Below are positions 14,745-22,133 of a stretch of DNA of 24,507 nt, in pieces (the stretch's first letter is position 1; the number at the start of each line of letters is the position of its first letter). This stretch comes from Muribaculaceae bacterium. Lineage in GTDB: Bacteria; Bacteroidota; Bacteroidia; Bacteroidales; Muribaculaceae. A program made the position numbers and the translations under genes. Location: assembly GCA_016292745.1 (NCBI GenBank), contig JAEDFO010000035.1, forward strand, positions 1-24,507, in the 5' to 3' direction. The notes below the pieces were generated by a model. The model did no database searches and was not told the DNA's origin. It worked only from the letters and a program-made list of their open reading frames with translations.

Positions 14745-15815
14745 ATGAAAAAAATCTTCTTTGCGGCAGCGATGCTGCTTATCTGTGTGTCGGCTATGGC
14801 ACAGGACCGTGCCGACCGTCAGAATCTTTACGATGAGAATTCTTTCTCAATGATTCTGCTTGGCGACCCTCAAGGCTATATCAAGTATGACATCAACCAA
14901 CCTTTGTTCGAACTCTGTACGGCGTGGATTGCCGATAATGTTGACCATCTGAAAATTAAGGCTGTGCTTTGCACCGGCGACATTGTGGAGCAGAACGAGA
15001 ACATCGTGCGTAATCGCAAGATGCTCAATCAGACCAGCCGCGAGATGTGGGAGGCTGGCTCGCGTGCTTTCGAACGCCTCGACGGGAAGGTACCTTACAT
15101 TATTTCGTGCGGAAACCACGAATATGGCTACCAACGTTCGGAAAACGGTATGACCCATTTCCCTGAGTATTTCCCGTTTGAACGCAACAAGGCCTGGTAC
15201 GACGTGTGCGTTAGTGCTTATCCTAACCGTAGTGGTGTGGCTTCGCTCGAAAATGCCGCTTTTGAGTTCAACGACCCTAACTGGGGTAAACTGTTAGTGA
15301 TTACATCGGAATTCGCTCCGCGCGACGAAGTGCTCGAATGGGCAAAGAATCTGGCGGCCAAGCCTGAATACAAGGACGCAAAGGTGATTTTCATGACTCA
15401 CTCTTTCCTGCACGAACGCACTGCCGAACGCATCAAGGAAGAAGGTTATCTCATTGCTCCTCGCAACTGGGGACAGCAAATCTGGGAAAAACTCATTGAA
15501 CCGTCGTCGAACATTGTGATGGTGATATGCGGCCACACTGGCGAACCTGGCGACTTTGAGGATTCGGTGGCATATCGTGCCGACAAGAATTCGGCTGGCC
15601 GAACCGTACACCAGATGATGTTCAACGTGCAGATTCTCGGTGGCGGCTGGGAAGGCAACGGTGGCGATGGTTGGCTCCGCATTCTTGAGTTCATGCCCGA
15701 TGGAATGACGGTGAAAGTACGAACCTATTCACCGCTGTTCGGTATTTCTCCGGCAACCAAGCACCTGGCTCATCGCACCGGTGCATGCGACCAGTTCGAT
15801 ATGGTGATTAAATAA
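14745..15815 (+). CDS. Secreted calcineurin-like metallophosphoesterase
   Basis: The 356-residue protein has a signal peptide (MKKIFFAAAMLLICVSAMAQ) and so acts outside the cytoplasm. The two-metal phosphoesterase motifs appear in order: LGDPQ at 39-43 (Asp41, with Gln where many have His), CTGDIVEQN at 76-84, SCGNHEY at 121-127, MTHS at 217-220 and CGHTGE at 262-267. Asp79, Asn124, His219 and His264 are the likely metal ligands. Substrate could be a phosphomonoester or phosphodiester; it cannot be inferred. It is between two strong candidate regulatory structures (14690-14722 and 15858-15892). The Gln in the first motif is the main departure from the usual D-x-H. Confidence 0.87.
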   Translation: MKKIFFAAAMLLICVSAMAQDRADRQNLYDENSFSMILLGDPQGYIKYDINQPLFELCTAWIADNVDHLKIKAVLCTGDIVEQNENIVRNRKMLNQTSREMWEAGSRAFERLDGKVPYIISCGNHEYGYQRSENGMTHFPEYFPFERNKAWYDVCVSAYPNRSGVASLENAAFEFNDPNWGKLLVITSEFAPRDEVLEWAKNLAAKPEYKDAKVIFMTHSFLHERTAERIKEEGYLIAPRNWGQQIWEKLIEPSSNIVMVICGHTGEPGDFEDSVAYRADKNSAGRTVHQMMFNVQILGGGWEGNGGDGWLRILEFMPDGMTVKVRTYSPLFGISPATKHLAHRTGACDQFDMVIK

Positions 15816-15857
15816 TGAATATTGCCCGGTTTCCTGTTTTCCCGTTTTTTTAGATAA

Positions 15858-15892
15858 TTTGTGGCAAGATGATTGGCTCATGTTGCCACAAA
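15858..15892. repeat. Ten-base inverted repeat over the mechanosensitive-channel promoter
   Basis: TTTGTGGCAA (15858-15867) is answered exactly by TTGCCACAAA (15883-15892), 15 bases apart. The -33 ATTG lies in the loop and the right arm fills the promoter spacer, an arrangement expected of a repressor operator. It has no U run after it, so a terminator is unlikely. Confidence 0.75.
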
Positions 15893-15903
15893 TGCTATTT
15901 TTG
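15872..15903 (+). promoter_or_regulatory. Promoter for the mechanosensitive channel gene
   Basis: ATTG at 15872-15875, a spacer of 20, and TATTTTTG at 15896-15903 (exact TAnnTTTG). Transcription would start near 15910, about 35 bases before the ATG at 15945. The position excludes the longer open frame that begins at 15873. Confidence 0.65.
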
Positions 15904-15944
15904 CGCATTATTTTAGTGTAATCATTAAAGAGGTGTCAAACGAT

Positions 15945-18779
15945 ATGAAAATTAATATGTTGCGGTTAATTGTCATGGCTGTGTTGCTGTCGACAATACT
16001 ACCTGCCGGTGCAGTGCTCAAGGAAAGTTCGTTCGAGCAGACTTTGACAGTGCTGAAGGCCGAACTCGAGCGTAGCTACCATAAGCAGAAGACCATCATG
16101 GCACTGTATGAGCAACGCACCAAGGACGAACACGAGCAGCTGATTGTCACCATGCGGCGCTGCAACCAGATTTCGCTTATTCTCTATTCGCAGAAAGAGG
16201 ATTTCACCTTCGACATGGCTTATGCATGCCAACAGGCTACCGACATGTATAATAATACCAGCTTGGCAAAGTTCCCGTATGAGAAAATCAGGAAGCGGAT
16301 GCGCGTGGAGGTTGACCGTTACGATAAACTGATATATTCGCTCGAAAGTTTGCCTCCGGCAACAAACAATTCGTTCCAAGCCGAGACCAATATTGCTGCC
16401 GATGATACTGCTGCAGTGCGCCGGTTGCAGTTGCGTATTGATAGCATTGCCAAGGCTATGGGCGAGGAGCCGTTTATACTTACCGACCTCGAACAGCAAG
16501 CACGTAACCAATGCGTAATCTATGCCAAGGCATTGCGCAACAACATGGTGCGCCTGATGAACAAGATTGAGGCCGATACCCGTCACTATGGAGAGGTTAC
16601 TCAACGTCTTGCCGACCTTAACTCTTATGCTCAGACTAAATACGAAGCTCTTCGAAGAAACATTTTCAACAATCGCGGCGACGATTATCTGACATTGCTG
16701 ATGAAATTGCCGTCGGTGGTGTCGCAGGTGACGAGTGAAATTGACGACAAATATGTGCCGCTCGCCGATTCGCGCTCGGTGGCCGAAGATGGCACAGTGT
16801 ATGAGTATAACTCGCATTCGCAGTGGCGCGGAATGATTATCCCCATAACCTCGGTTTTCGTGTTGTTCTATGTAATTGTATCGGCATTGTTGAGTTATGC
16901 TATCATCACTTGGTTGGTGCCGTGTCGCATCCGCAGTAGGGATGAATTCCATCATAAGCAGCCGGTGTTGCTTATTGCCTGCGGTTTCATTGTGTTCACT
17001 CTTTCGATTGGTGTGGCTCAGCATTTCCTTACCAATAACTTCCTGATAATGGCGGTGAAACTGCTGCTCGAGTTCTCGTGGCTGGTGGTGTTCATCTTGC
17101 TGTCGCTGCTGTTCCGTCTCAACGGAGAACAGATAAGCGAGGGCGTAAAGCAGTATGTACCGTTCTTGGTAATGGCATTTGTGGTTATAGTGTTCCGAAT
17201 CATTTTCATTCCCAATAATCTCGTTAATCTTATTTTCCCGCCCATTTTGTTGGTGTTCACCATCTGGCAGGCTGTGGTGCTACGTCGTCGAAAGGTAATA
17301 TTGCCGGCAAGCGACATGTTGTATTCCATCATTTCGTTTGTGGCAATGCTTATGGCATGCATTACATCGTTCATAGGCTACACCATGATGGCTGTGGAGA
17401 TTATGATTTGGTGGACATTCCAGTTGGCGTGCATCCAGACCATCACTTTCTTCTTCGACATCTGCAATAAGTATGAAACCGACACTTTGATTAAGAAGAT
17501 TCAGCGCGCATACAAGGAAAAGAACAACGGGAAACTCCCCACCGACAAAATACAGAGCACTATCGATAAACTTCGCAGTCAGATTGCCGAGGCTTCGGAC
17601 GATGATAAGCCAGAATTGGAGCAAAAGCTCGCCGATGCCGAGCGACGCTTGTCGAATGCTCTGTATGCCATGCGCGACACCATAAAGAAGAAGATGGAGA
17701 AGGGCGAGTATATTCAGCACACCTATATCTTCGATTTCATAACCAAGGCGTTAATTCCGGTTATGGCTGTGGTGTCGGTGCTGGTGAGCCTTTATATGGC
17801 GGCAAGCATGTTCGACATGACCGACCTGTTTATGAAATATCTTGGTGTCGACTTTGTGTCGACCTCCTTCCTGCATCTGTCGATTCTGAAACTATGCATT
17901 GTAATTTCATTGTTTTTCGTATTCAAGTATGTCAACTACACCGGCCATGCATTCTATAAAGAGCTGAAGAACCGTAGGAATGAGATATATCTGGCCGAGG
18001 AGCGGCGAAAACTGCGTGAGCGCGGCAATAACGGCGACGACATCGTTTTGCCAAGCACTAACCTCACGCTTGCCAACAACATTATCACCATACTGGTGTG
18101 GGGCTCATACTTCATTACGGTGCTTTATATGCTGAATGTGCCTAAAAGCGGTATTACGATAATCACTACAGGCTTGGCCACTGGTATGGGTTTCGCCATG
18201 AAGGACTTGCTCGAGAACTTCTTCTATGGCCTTTCGCTGATGACTGGCCGCATACGTATAGGCGACTACATCGAGTGCGACGGCATTGCCGGAAAGGTGG
18301 AATCGATAACCTATCAGAGCACACAGATTGTCACCCGCGACGGTTGTGTGATTGCATTCCTCAATTCGCAGCTTTTCAGCAAGAATTTCAAGAACCTTAC
18401 ACGCAACCATAAGTACGAGATGGTGAAGATTCCTATCGGAGTGGCATATGGCGTGAATGTGCAGAAGGTGCGCGAGGTGCTTATCGATGGTATTAACCGC
18501 CTTATTGAGCAGAAAACTGCCGATAAACCTAATCTGATAAAGAAAGGCACCCAGGTGAGTGTGTCGTTTTCCGAATTTGGCGACAGCAGCGTGAACCTTG
18601 TGGTTGTGGTATGGGTGCTTGTTGAGGACAAGGTGGCATTTGTGAGTGCTGCCAACGAGGTTATCTACAATGTACTTAACGACAACAACATAGAAATACC
18701 GTTCCCGCAGCACGACCTTCACATCCGCGACTCGGTGAGCCTTCCAATAACTTCTGATAAACAACATAACGAAGCATAG
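15945..18779 (+). CDS. Large MscS-family mechanosensitive channel
   Basis: From MKINMLRLIVMAVLLSTILPA the protein is 944 residues. It has a signal or first helix, a long charged helical extracytoplasmic region (about 25-290), several membrane helices (about 295-490), and a charged coiled coil (about 505-580). Then come more helices and a C-terminal MscS core. The pore-lining helix contains GLATGMGFAMKDLLENFFYG near 743-762. The following beta domain starts GRIRIGDYIECDGIAGKVE near 768, and the C-terminal alpha/beta domain ends near 925. This is the large MscK/MscM-like plan, far bigger than the 280-residue MscS. It would open on membrane tension to release solutes after osmotic downshift. A C39-like gene starts within 12 bases of its stop. 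Confidence 0.9.
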   Translation: MKINMLRLIVMAVLLSTILPAGAVLKESSFEQTLTVLKAELERSYHKQKTIMALYEQRTKDEHEQLIVTMRRCNQISLILYSQKEDFTFDMAYACQQATDMYNNTSLAKFPYEKIRKRMRVEVDRYDKLIYSLESLPPATNNSFQAETNIAADDTAAVRRLQLRIDSIAKAMGEEPFILTDLEQQARNQCVIYAKALRNNMVRLMNKIEADTRHYGEVTQRLADLNSYAQTKYEALRRNIFNNRGDDYLTLLMKLPSVVSQVTSEIDDKYVPLADSRSVAEDGTVYEYNSHSQWRGMIIPITSVFVLFYVIVSALLSYAIITWLVPCRIRSRDEFHHKQPVLLIACGFIVFTLSIGVAQHFLTNNFLIMAVKLLLEFSWLVVFILLSLLFRLNGEQISEGVKQYVPFLVMAFVVIVFRIIFIPNNLVNLIFPPILLVFTIWQAVVLRRRKVILPASDMLYSIISFVAMLMACITSFIGYTMMAVEIMIWWTFQLACIQTITFFFDICNKYETDTLIKKIQRAYKEKNNGKLPTDKIQSTIDKLRSQIAEASDDDKPELEQKLADAERRLSNALYAMRDTIKKKMEKGEYIQHTYIFDFITKALIPVMAVVSVLVSLYMAASMFDMTDLFMKYLGVDFVSTSFLHLSILKLCIVISLFFVFKYVNYTGHAFYKELKNRRNEIYLAEERRKLRERGNNGDDIVLPSTNLTLANNIITILVWGSYFITVLYMLNVPKSGITIITTGLATGMGFAMKDLLENFFYGLSLMTGRIRIGDYIECDGIAGKVESITYQSTQIVTRDGCVIAFLNSQLFSKNFKNLTRNHKYEMVKIPIGVAYGVNVQKVREVLIDGINRLIEQKTADKPNLIKKGTQVSVSFSEFGDSSVNLVVVVWVLVEDKVAFVSAANEVIYNVLNDNNIEIPFPQHDLHIRDSVSLPITSDKQHNEA

Positions 18780-18790
18780 AACATGAAAAA

Positions 18791-19408
18791 GTGGCTTTAA
18801 TAGGAATAGCATCGCTGGTGGCAGCGATTGTAGTATATCTGGTTAGTTTCACAATCATCGATGCTCATCTTATGGGCACGGCAACGCCTGAGTTCGAGAT
18901 GTCGGTCGATGCCGAAAGCTACATCATTCCGGAGTCAACTCGTATAGATGCACAGACCGGATTCAAATGCTCGGCATTCTCAAGCGCCTACGTTCTGCGT
19001 CATTGGGGCATAGAAGCCCACGGCGACAGTGTGTACGAGGTTATGCCTGATAAGATGGAGGACGGTTATGTGTCTCCCAAGGGGATTGTCTCGTTCCTTG
19101 AGTCAAATGGATTCGATGTGGAATATCACATCGGAAACCTCAATGCATTGAAGGATGAGGTTGCCGAGGGGCATCCGGTGATAGTGATGATAAAGATTTA
19201 TCCGGAGCAGGATTGGCTTCACTACGTGCCGGTAGTGGGTTATACCCCCGACAGCATTTTCATTGCCGAATCGCTTCCCGAGCTGTGTAACGCAACTGCC
19301 CCGACTTATAATCGTAGCATATCGACTGCCGATTTCGAGAAATTGTGGGACACGCGCTCGCTGAAGATGCCGCTTTACTCCAACACCTTCATAACTTCTG
19401 AGAAATAG
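18791..19408 (+). CDS. Membrane-anchored C39-like peptidase-fold protein
   Basis: One N-terminal membrane anchor (about residues 3-23) is followed by a single C39-like papain-fold domain. DAQTGFKCSAFSSAYVLRHWG near 53-73 has Cys60 as nucleophile, and DWLHYVPVVGY near 141-151 has His144. The third catalytic residue is not clear; Glu160 in IFIAES is a candidate. The fold is shared with bacteriocin-transporter peptidases, but no transporter parts are present. The start is odd: the open frame begins at GTG 18791, while an ATG at 18783 reads MKKWL-stop. One extra A in the A run at 18786-18790 would give MKKVALIGIASLVAAIVVYL, a normal start. It is therefore either a GTG-start gene or one carrying a one-base deletion. 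It follows the channel gene closely and is probably co-transcribed. Confidence 0.7.
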   Translation: MALIGIASLVAAIVVYLVSFTIIDAHLMGTATPEFEMSVDAESYIIPESTRIDAQTGFKCSAFSSAYVLRHWGIEAHGDSVYEVMPDKMEDGYVSPKGIVSFLESNGFDVEYHIGNLNALKDEVAEGHPVIVMIKIYPEQDWLHYVPVVGYTPDSIFIAESLPELCNATAPTYNRSISTADFEKLWDTRSLKMPLYSNTFITSEK

Positions 19409-19414
19409 AGAGTG

Positions 19415-20374
19415 TCAGTGCTTGTCGGTGTCGGTGGTGCGGTCGATGAAATAGCGTGGACGGTGCTTCGATTCAAGGTATATTTTGCTCACGTATTCAC
19501 CGATAATGCCCAGCGCTATAAGTATCAAAGAACCGATAAACCAGATGGAGAGCATGATTGATGCCCATCCCGGTATGTTGCGCCCTTGGATTATTGCTAC
19601 AATCACGTACACCAGAATCGATAGGGCAATGAACATGAACGCCAATCCGACGGTGAATATAGCTCTGATTGGCCGTACGGAGAACGAGGTGATGCCCTCG
19701 ATGGCGAAACTTAACATCTTGCCCAGAGGATATTTGGTGTAACCGGCATGGCGAGGTGTCCGGCTGTAGTATACTCGTTCACTTTTTAGCCCGATAAGCG
19801 GGACTATGCCGCGCAGAAACAGATTACGCTCCTCATATGCCAGCAGCAACTCAACGGCACGACGGCTCATAAGCCTGTAGTCGGAGTGGTTGGGGATAAT
19901 CTTTGCCTGTGTGGCTTTCATAAAATTGTAGAACATCCGGGCTGTCACCCGTTTGAACCACGAGTCGCTCGAACGGTCGTTTCTCACACCGTATACTATC
20001 TCGCATCCTTGGCTGTGCAGCTCGAGCATTTTGTCGATGGCGTTGATGTCGTCCTGAAGGTCGGCATCGATGGTAATGGTTATGTCGGCGTCTTTCTGTA
20101 TGGCTGTTTCCAGTCCGGCTATCAGGGCATTCTGCTGGCCTACATTGTGGGTTAGTTTTATGCCGACCACAAATCGGTTGTACGAAGCAATGCCGGCAAT
20201 GGCATTCCATGTGTTGTCGGTGCTGCCGTCGTCGATGGCAATAATCATGCTGTCGGCATCTATTGTGCCGGCATCAATCAGTGAGGCAAGTTTGCCGGAG
20301 AGTCTGTCGATACTTTGCCGTATCACAGGCTCTTCATTGTAACAGGGGAGAATTACAGAAAGACGCTTACTCAT
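19415..20374 (-). CDS. GT2 polyprenyl-phosphate glycosyltransferase (GtrB/DPM-like)
   Basis: The 319-residue protein starts SVILPCYNEE near residue 6-15 with the GT2 nucleotide-sugar fold. DDGSTDNTW is at 48-56 and the metal-binding DADLQDD at 103-109. Two C-terminal membrane helices lie near 238-262 and 271-295, followed by a tail (YLESKHRPRYFIDRT). This is the dolichol-phosphate mannose synthase/GtrB plan: it would transfer a sugar from a nucleotide donor to undecaprenyl phosphate for later use on the outer face. The sugar cannot be identified. It lies 18 bases downstream of the sulfatase and is probably in the same transcript, although the reason for that pairing is unclear. It converges on the C39-like gene with six bases between stops. 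Confidence 0.9.
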   Translation of the reverse strand: MSKRLSVILPCYNEEPVIRQSIDRLSGKLASLIDAGTIDADSMIIAIDDGSTDNTWNAIAGIASYNRFVVGIKLTHNVGQQNALIAGLETAIQKDADITITIDADLQDDINAIDKMLELHSQGCEIVYGVRNDRSSDSWFKRVTARMFYNFMKATQAKIIPNHSDYRLMSRRAVELLLAYEERNLFLRGIVPLIGLKSERVYYSRTPRHAGYTKYPLGKMLSFAIEGITSFSVRPIRAIFTVGLAFMFIALSILVYVIVAIIQGRNIPGWASIMLSIWFIGSLILIALGIIGEYVSKIYLESKHRPRYFIDRTTDTDKH

Positions 20375-20392
20375 AATTAATGTAATATGATG

Positions 20393-21943
20393 TTATTCAG
20401 CTGAATAGTAGTTATATGGGTTCCGGCTGAATTTATATCGATGGCGTGGCACCGGCAGAGGGTCTTGCAGACGGAGTTCCCACTTCATCATAAGATTCAG
20501 CATATCGCACTTCTGCGCGATGTGCTTTTTGCTGTCGTAAAGGTTGTTGAGCTCGTAGGGGTCGCTCTTTAGGTTGTAGAGCTCACCGTTGCCGCGGCTG
20601 TCGACTATGAGTTTCCAGTCGCCTTGTCTCACCATACGGCTCATTCCGCTTTGGGTCCATGTGTTGAGTTCATCGAATCGGGCAATTCCGTTGCCGATAG
20701 CGCCTTCCTGGCTGAAAGTGAAGTCGTCGGTAAGTGGAACGTCGTTACCGCCGTAGCCCAGTTGAACCATAATGCTGTTGAATTCCTCTTTCGGATAGTT
20801 TTCACCAGTGAGCATAGGCCATAGGCTGCGGCCCTGCACTCCGAGCGGAATGGTGTCGCCAATTGCAGTGCAGAGAGTGGGATAGATGTCGGTAATCGAA
20901 ACGAAATCGGTCATGGCGCCGTCGTGCTTCTTTATTCCTCCGCCAGCCCACACCATAGGTATACGTGTGAGTGATTCCGATAGGCCTGCGCCTTTCCGGA
21001 TAAGCCCGTATTCGCCGCAAAAGTCGCCATGGTCGCTGAGGATTATGAAAATGGTGTTGTCCCATTCGCCGCGTTGCTTTATCGATTCAATGAAACGCTT
21101 GATTTGGTCGTCGATAAGGCGAATCATGCCCATATAGTTTGCACGCAGACGAGGCAGGTCGGCAAGCAAGTTGGGGCACGATTGGTCCTCGAGCTTGGCA
21201 AGAATTCGGTATTTGTCGGTTTTCTTTGCCAGGTCGGCTCGTGAGGTATGATTGGCAGGAATATTGTCGGGATTGAACATCGAGAAGTAAGGCTCGCACA
21301 CTTGGAATGGGTTGTGTGGTTCGGGGAACGAAATCCACATGAAGTAGGGCTTGTCGGCCGATTGACGGTCGACAAATCCGAGCGCTTCGTCGATGATTCG
21401 TGATGGCTGCTGGTTGTCAACTGGAATTGGCGAAGGGGTTAGCGACTGTCCAACGGAGTCGCTCAGAAACTTTTTCCGTTCGGGGTCGCCCGGATATTCT
21501 GGTTTGCTTTCCTTTCCCCAATGGCCGTAAAGAGTCCAGAAATCGAAATCCGACTTTTTCAGGTAGGCGTGGTTCTTGCCAACGAGGGCTGTGGAGTAAC
21601 CGTTGGCGTGGAGCACGTCCATAAGGTCGGTGCCGTATGTAATGTCGGCTATGTTGTGGTTGGTGCGCACATGTGTGGCGTTGGGATAGCGTCCGGTGAA
21701 CATCGAGCATCGTGCCGGGCTGCTTGCCGGCATTGAGGTGTATGCATTGCTGAACCATGCACCCTGGCGGGCAATACTATCGACGTATGGGGTTATATCG
21801 AGCGGGAATCCTTCGCGGCCGCAATAGTCGGCGCGCTGTTGGTCGCTCATTATAATCACTATGTTGGGTTTACGCGCCTCTCGGGCGCCGGTTGTCATGG
21901 CTGTTATTAAAAGGCCTGATGCAAGATAATGCTTGAGTTTCAT
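20393..21943 (-). CDS. Secreted serine-type sulfatase
   Basis: The 516-residue protein begins with a short signal (MKLKHYLASGLLITAMTTGA). PNIVIIMSDQQRADYCG near 26-42 carries the metal-binding Asp34 and Gln35. The sulfatase signature is SSPARCSMFTGRYP at 74-87. Ser74 is the residue expected to be converted to formylglycine by an anaerobic maturase, so this is a serine-type enzyme. A second metal motif, ILSDHGDFCGEYG, is near residue 305. Length and the C-terminal NLKSDPYELNNLYD motif fit the formylglycine-dependent sulfatase family. It would remove sulfate esters from glycans in the periplasm. No maturase gene is visible here. The gene is divergent from the GH35 gene. Confidence 0.93.
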   Translation of the reverse strand: MKLKHYLASGLLITAMTTGAREARKPNIVIIMSDQQRADYCGREGFPLDITPYVDSIARQGAWFSNAYTSMPASSPARCSMFTGRYPNATHVRTNHNIADITYGTDLMDVLHANGYSTALVGKNHAYLKKSDFDFWTLYGHWGKESKPEYPGDPERKKFLSDSVGQSLTPSPIPVDNQQPSRIIDEALGFVDRQSADKPYFMWISFPEPHNPFQVCEPYFSMFNPDNIPANHTSRADLAKKTDKYRILAKLEDQSCPNLLADLPRLRANYMGMIRLIDDQIKRFIESIKQRGEWDNTIFIILSDHGDFCGEYGLIRKGAGLSESLTRIPMVWAGGGIKKHDGAMTDFVSITDIYPTLCTAIGDTIPLGVQGRSLWPMLTGENYPKEEFNSIMVQLGYGGNDVPLTDDFTFSQEGAIGNGIARFDELNTWTQSGMSRMVRQGDWKLIVDSRGNGELYNLKSDPYELNNLYDSKKHIAQKCDMLNLMMKWELRLQDPLPVPRHRYKFSRNPYNYYSAE

Positions 21944-21968
21944 GTTTGTGATGATGGTTATTCAAAGA

Positions 21969-21976
21969 CAAAAATA
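21969..21976 (-). promoter_or_regulatory. -7 promoter box for the sulfatase
   Basis: The minus strand reads TATTTTTG, matching TAnnTTTG, and puts the start near 21963, about 20 bases before the ATG at 21943. A TTG lies 16 bases upstream, shorter than the usual spacing. Confidence 0.5.
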
Positions 21977-22040
21977 ATAATAAAAGCCGACACAATTTTT
22001 GACGGTGAACAAAATATCGCGTTTTTCGGTCGTAAATTCC

Positions 22041-22071
22041 TTTATTGTTCCGATAATTGACATTATTTTTG
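22041..22071 (+). promoter_or_regulatory. Promoter for the GH35 beta-galactosidase
   Basis: TTTA at 22041-22044, 19 bases, then TATTTTTG at 22064-22071. Transcription would start near 22078, a leader of about 56 bases before the ATG at 22134. It is 65 bases from the opposed sulfatase box, so the two could share a regulator. Confidence 0.6.
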
Positions 22072-22133
22072 TAAAAGCATAACCATGGCAAAATAATTAC
22101 CATAACAAAACATAACCCAAAACTAAGACACTG

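Noticed and set aside
15841..15851. Intrinsic terminator after the phosphoesterase (seven T)
   Set aside because: No stem with useful pairing lies directly upstream of the T run.
15999..17024. 341-codon open frame antisense to the mechanosensitive channel
   Set aside because: The sense frame is a continuous MscS-family protein; the antisense product has the His/Arg-rich composition of a codon shadow.
18791..19408. Bacteriocin export system based on the C39-like domain
   Set aside because: There is no ABC transporter domain, no accessory protein and no small GG-leader peptide gene near it.
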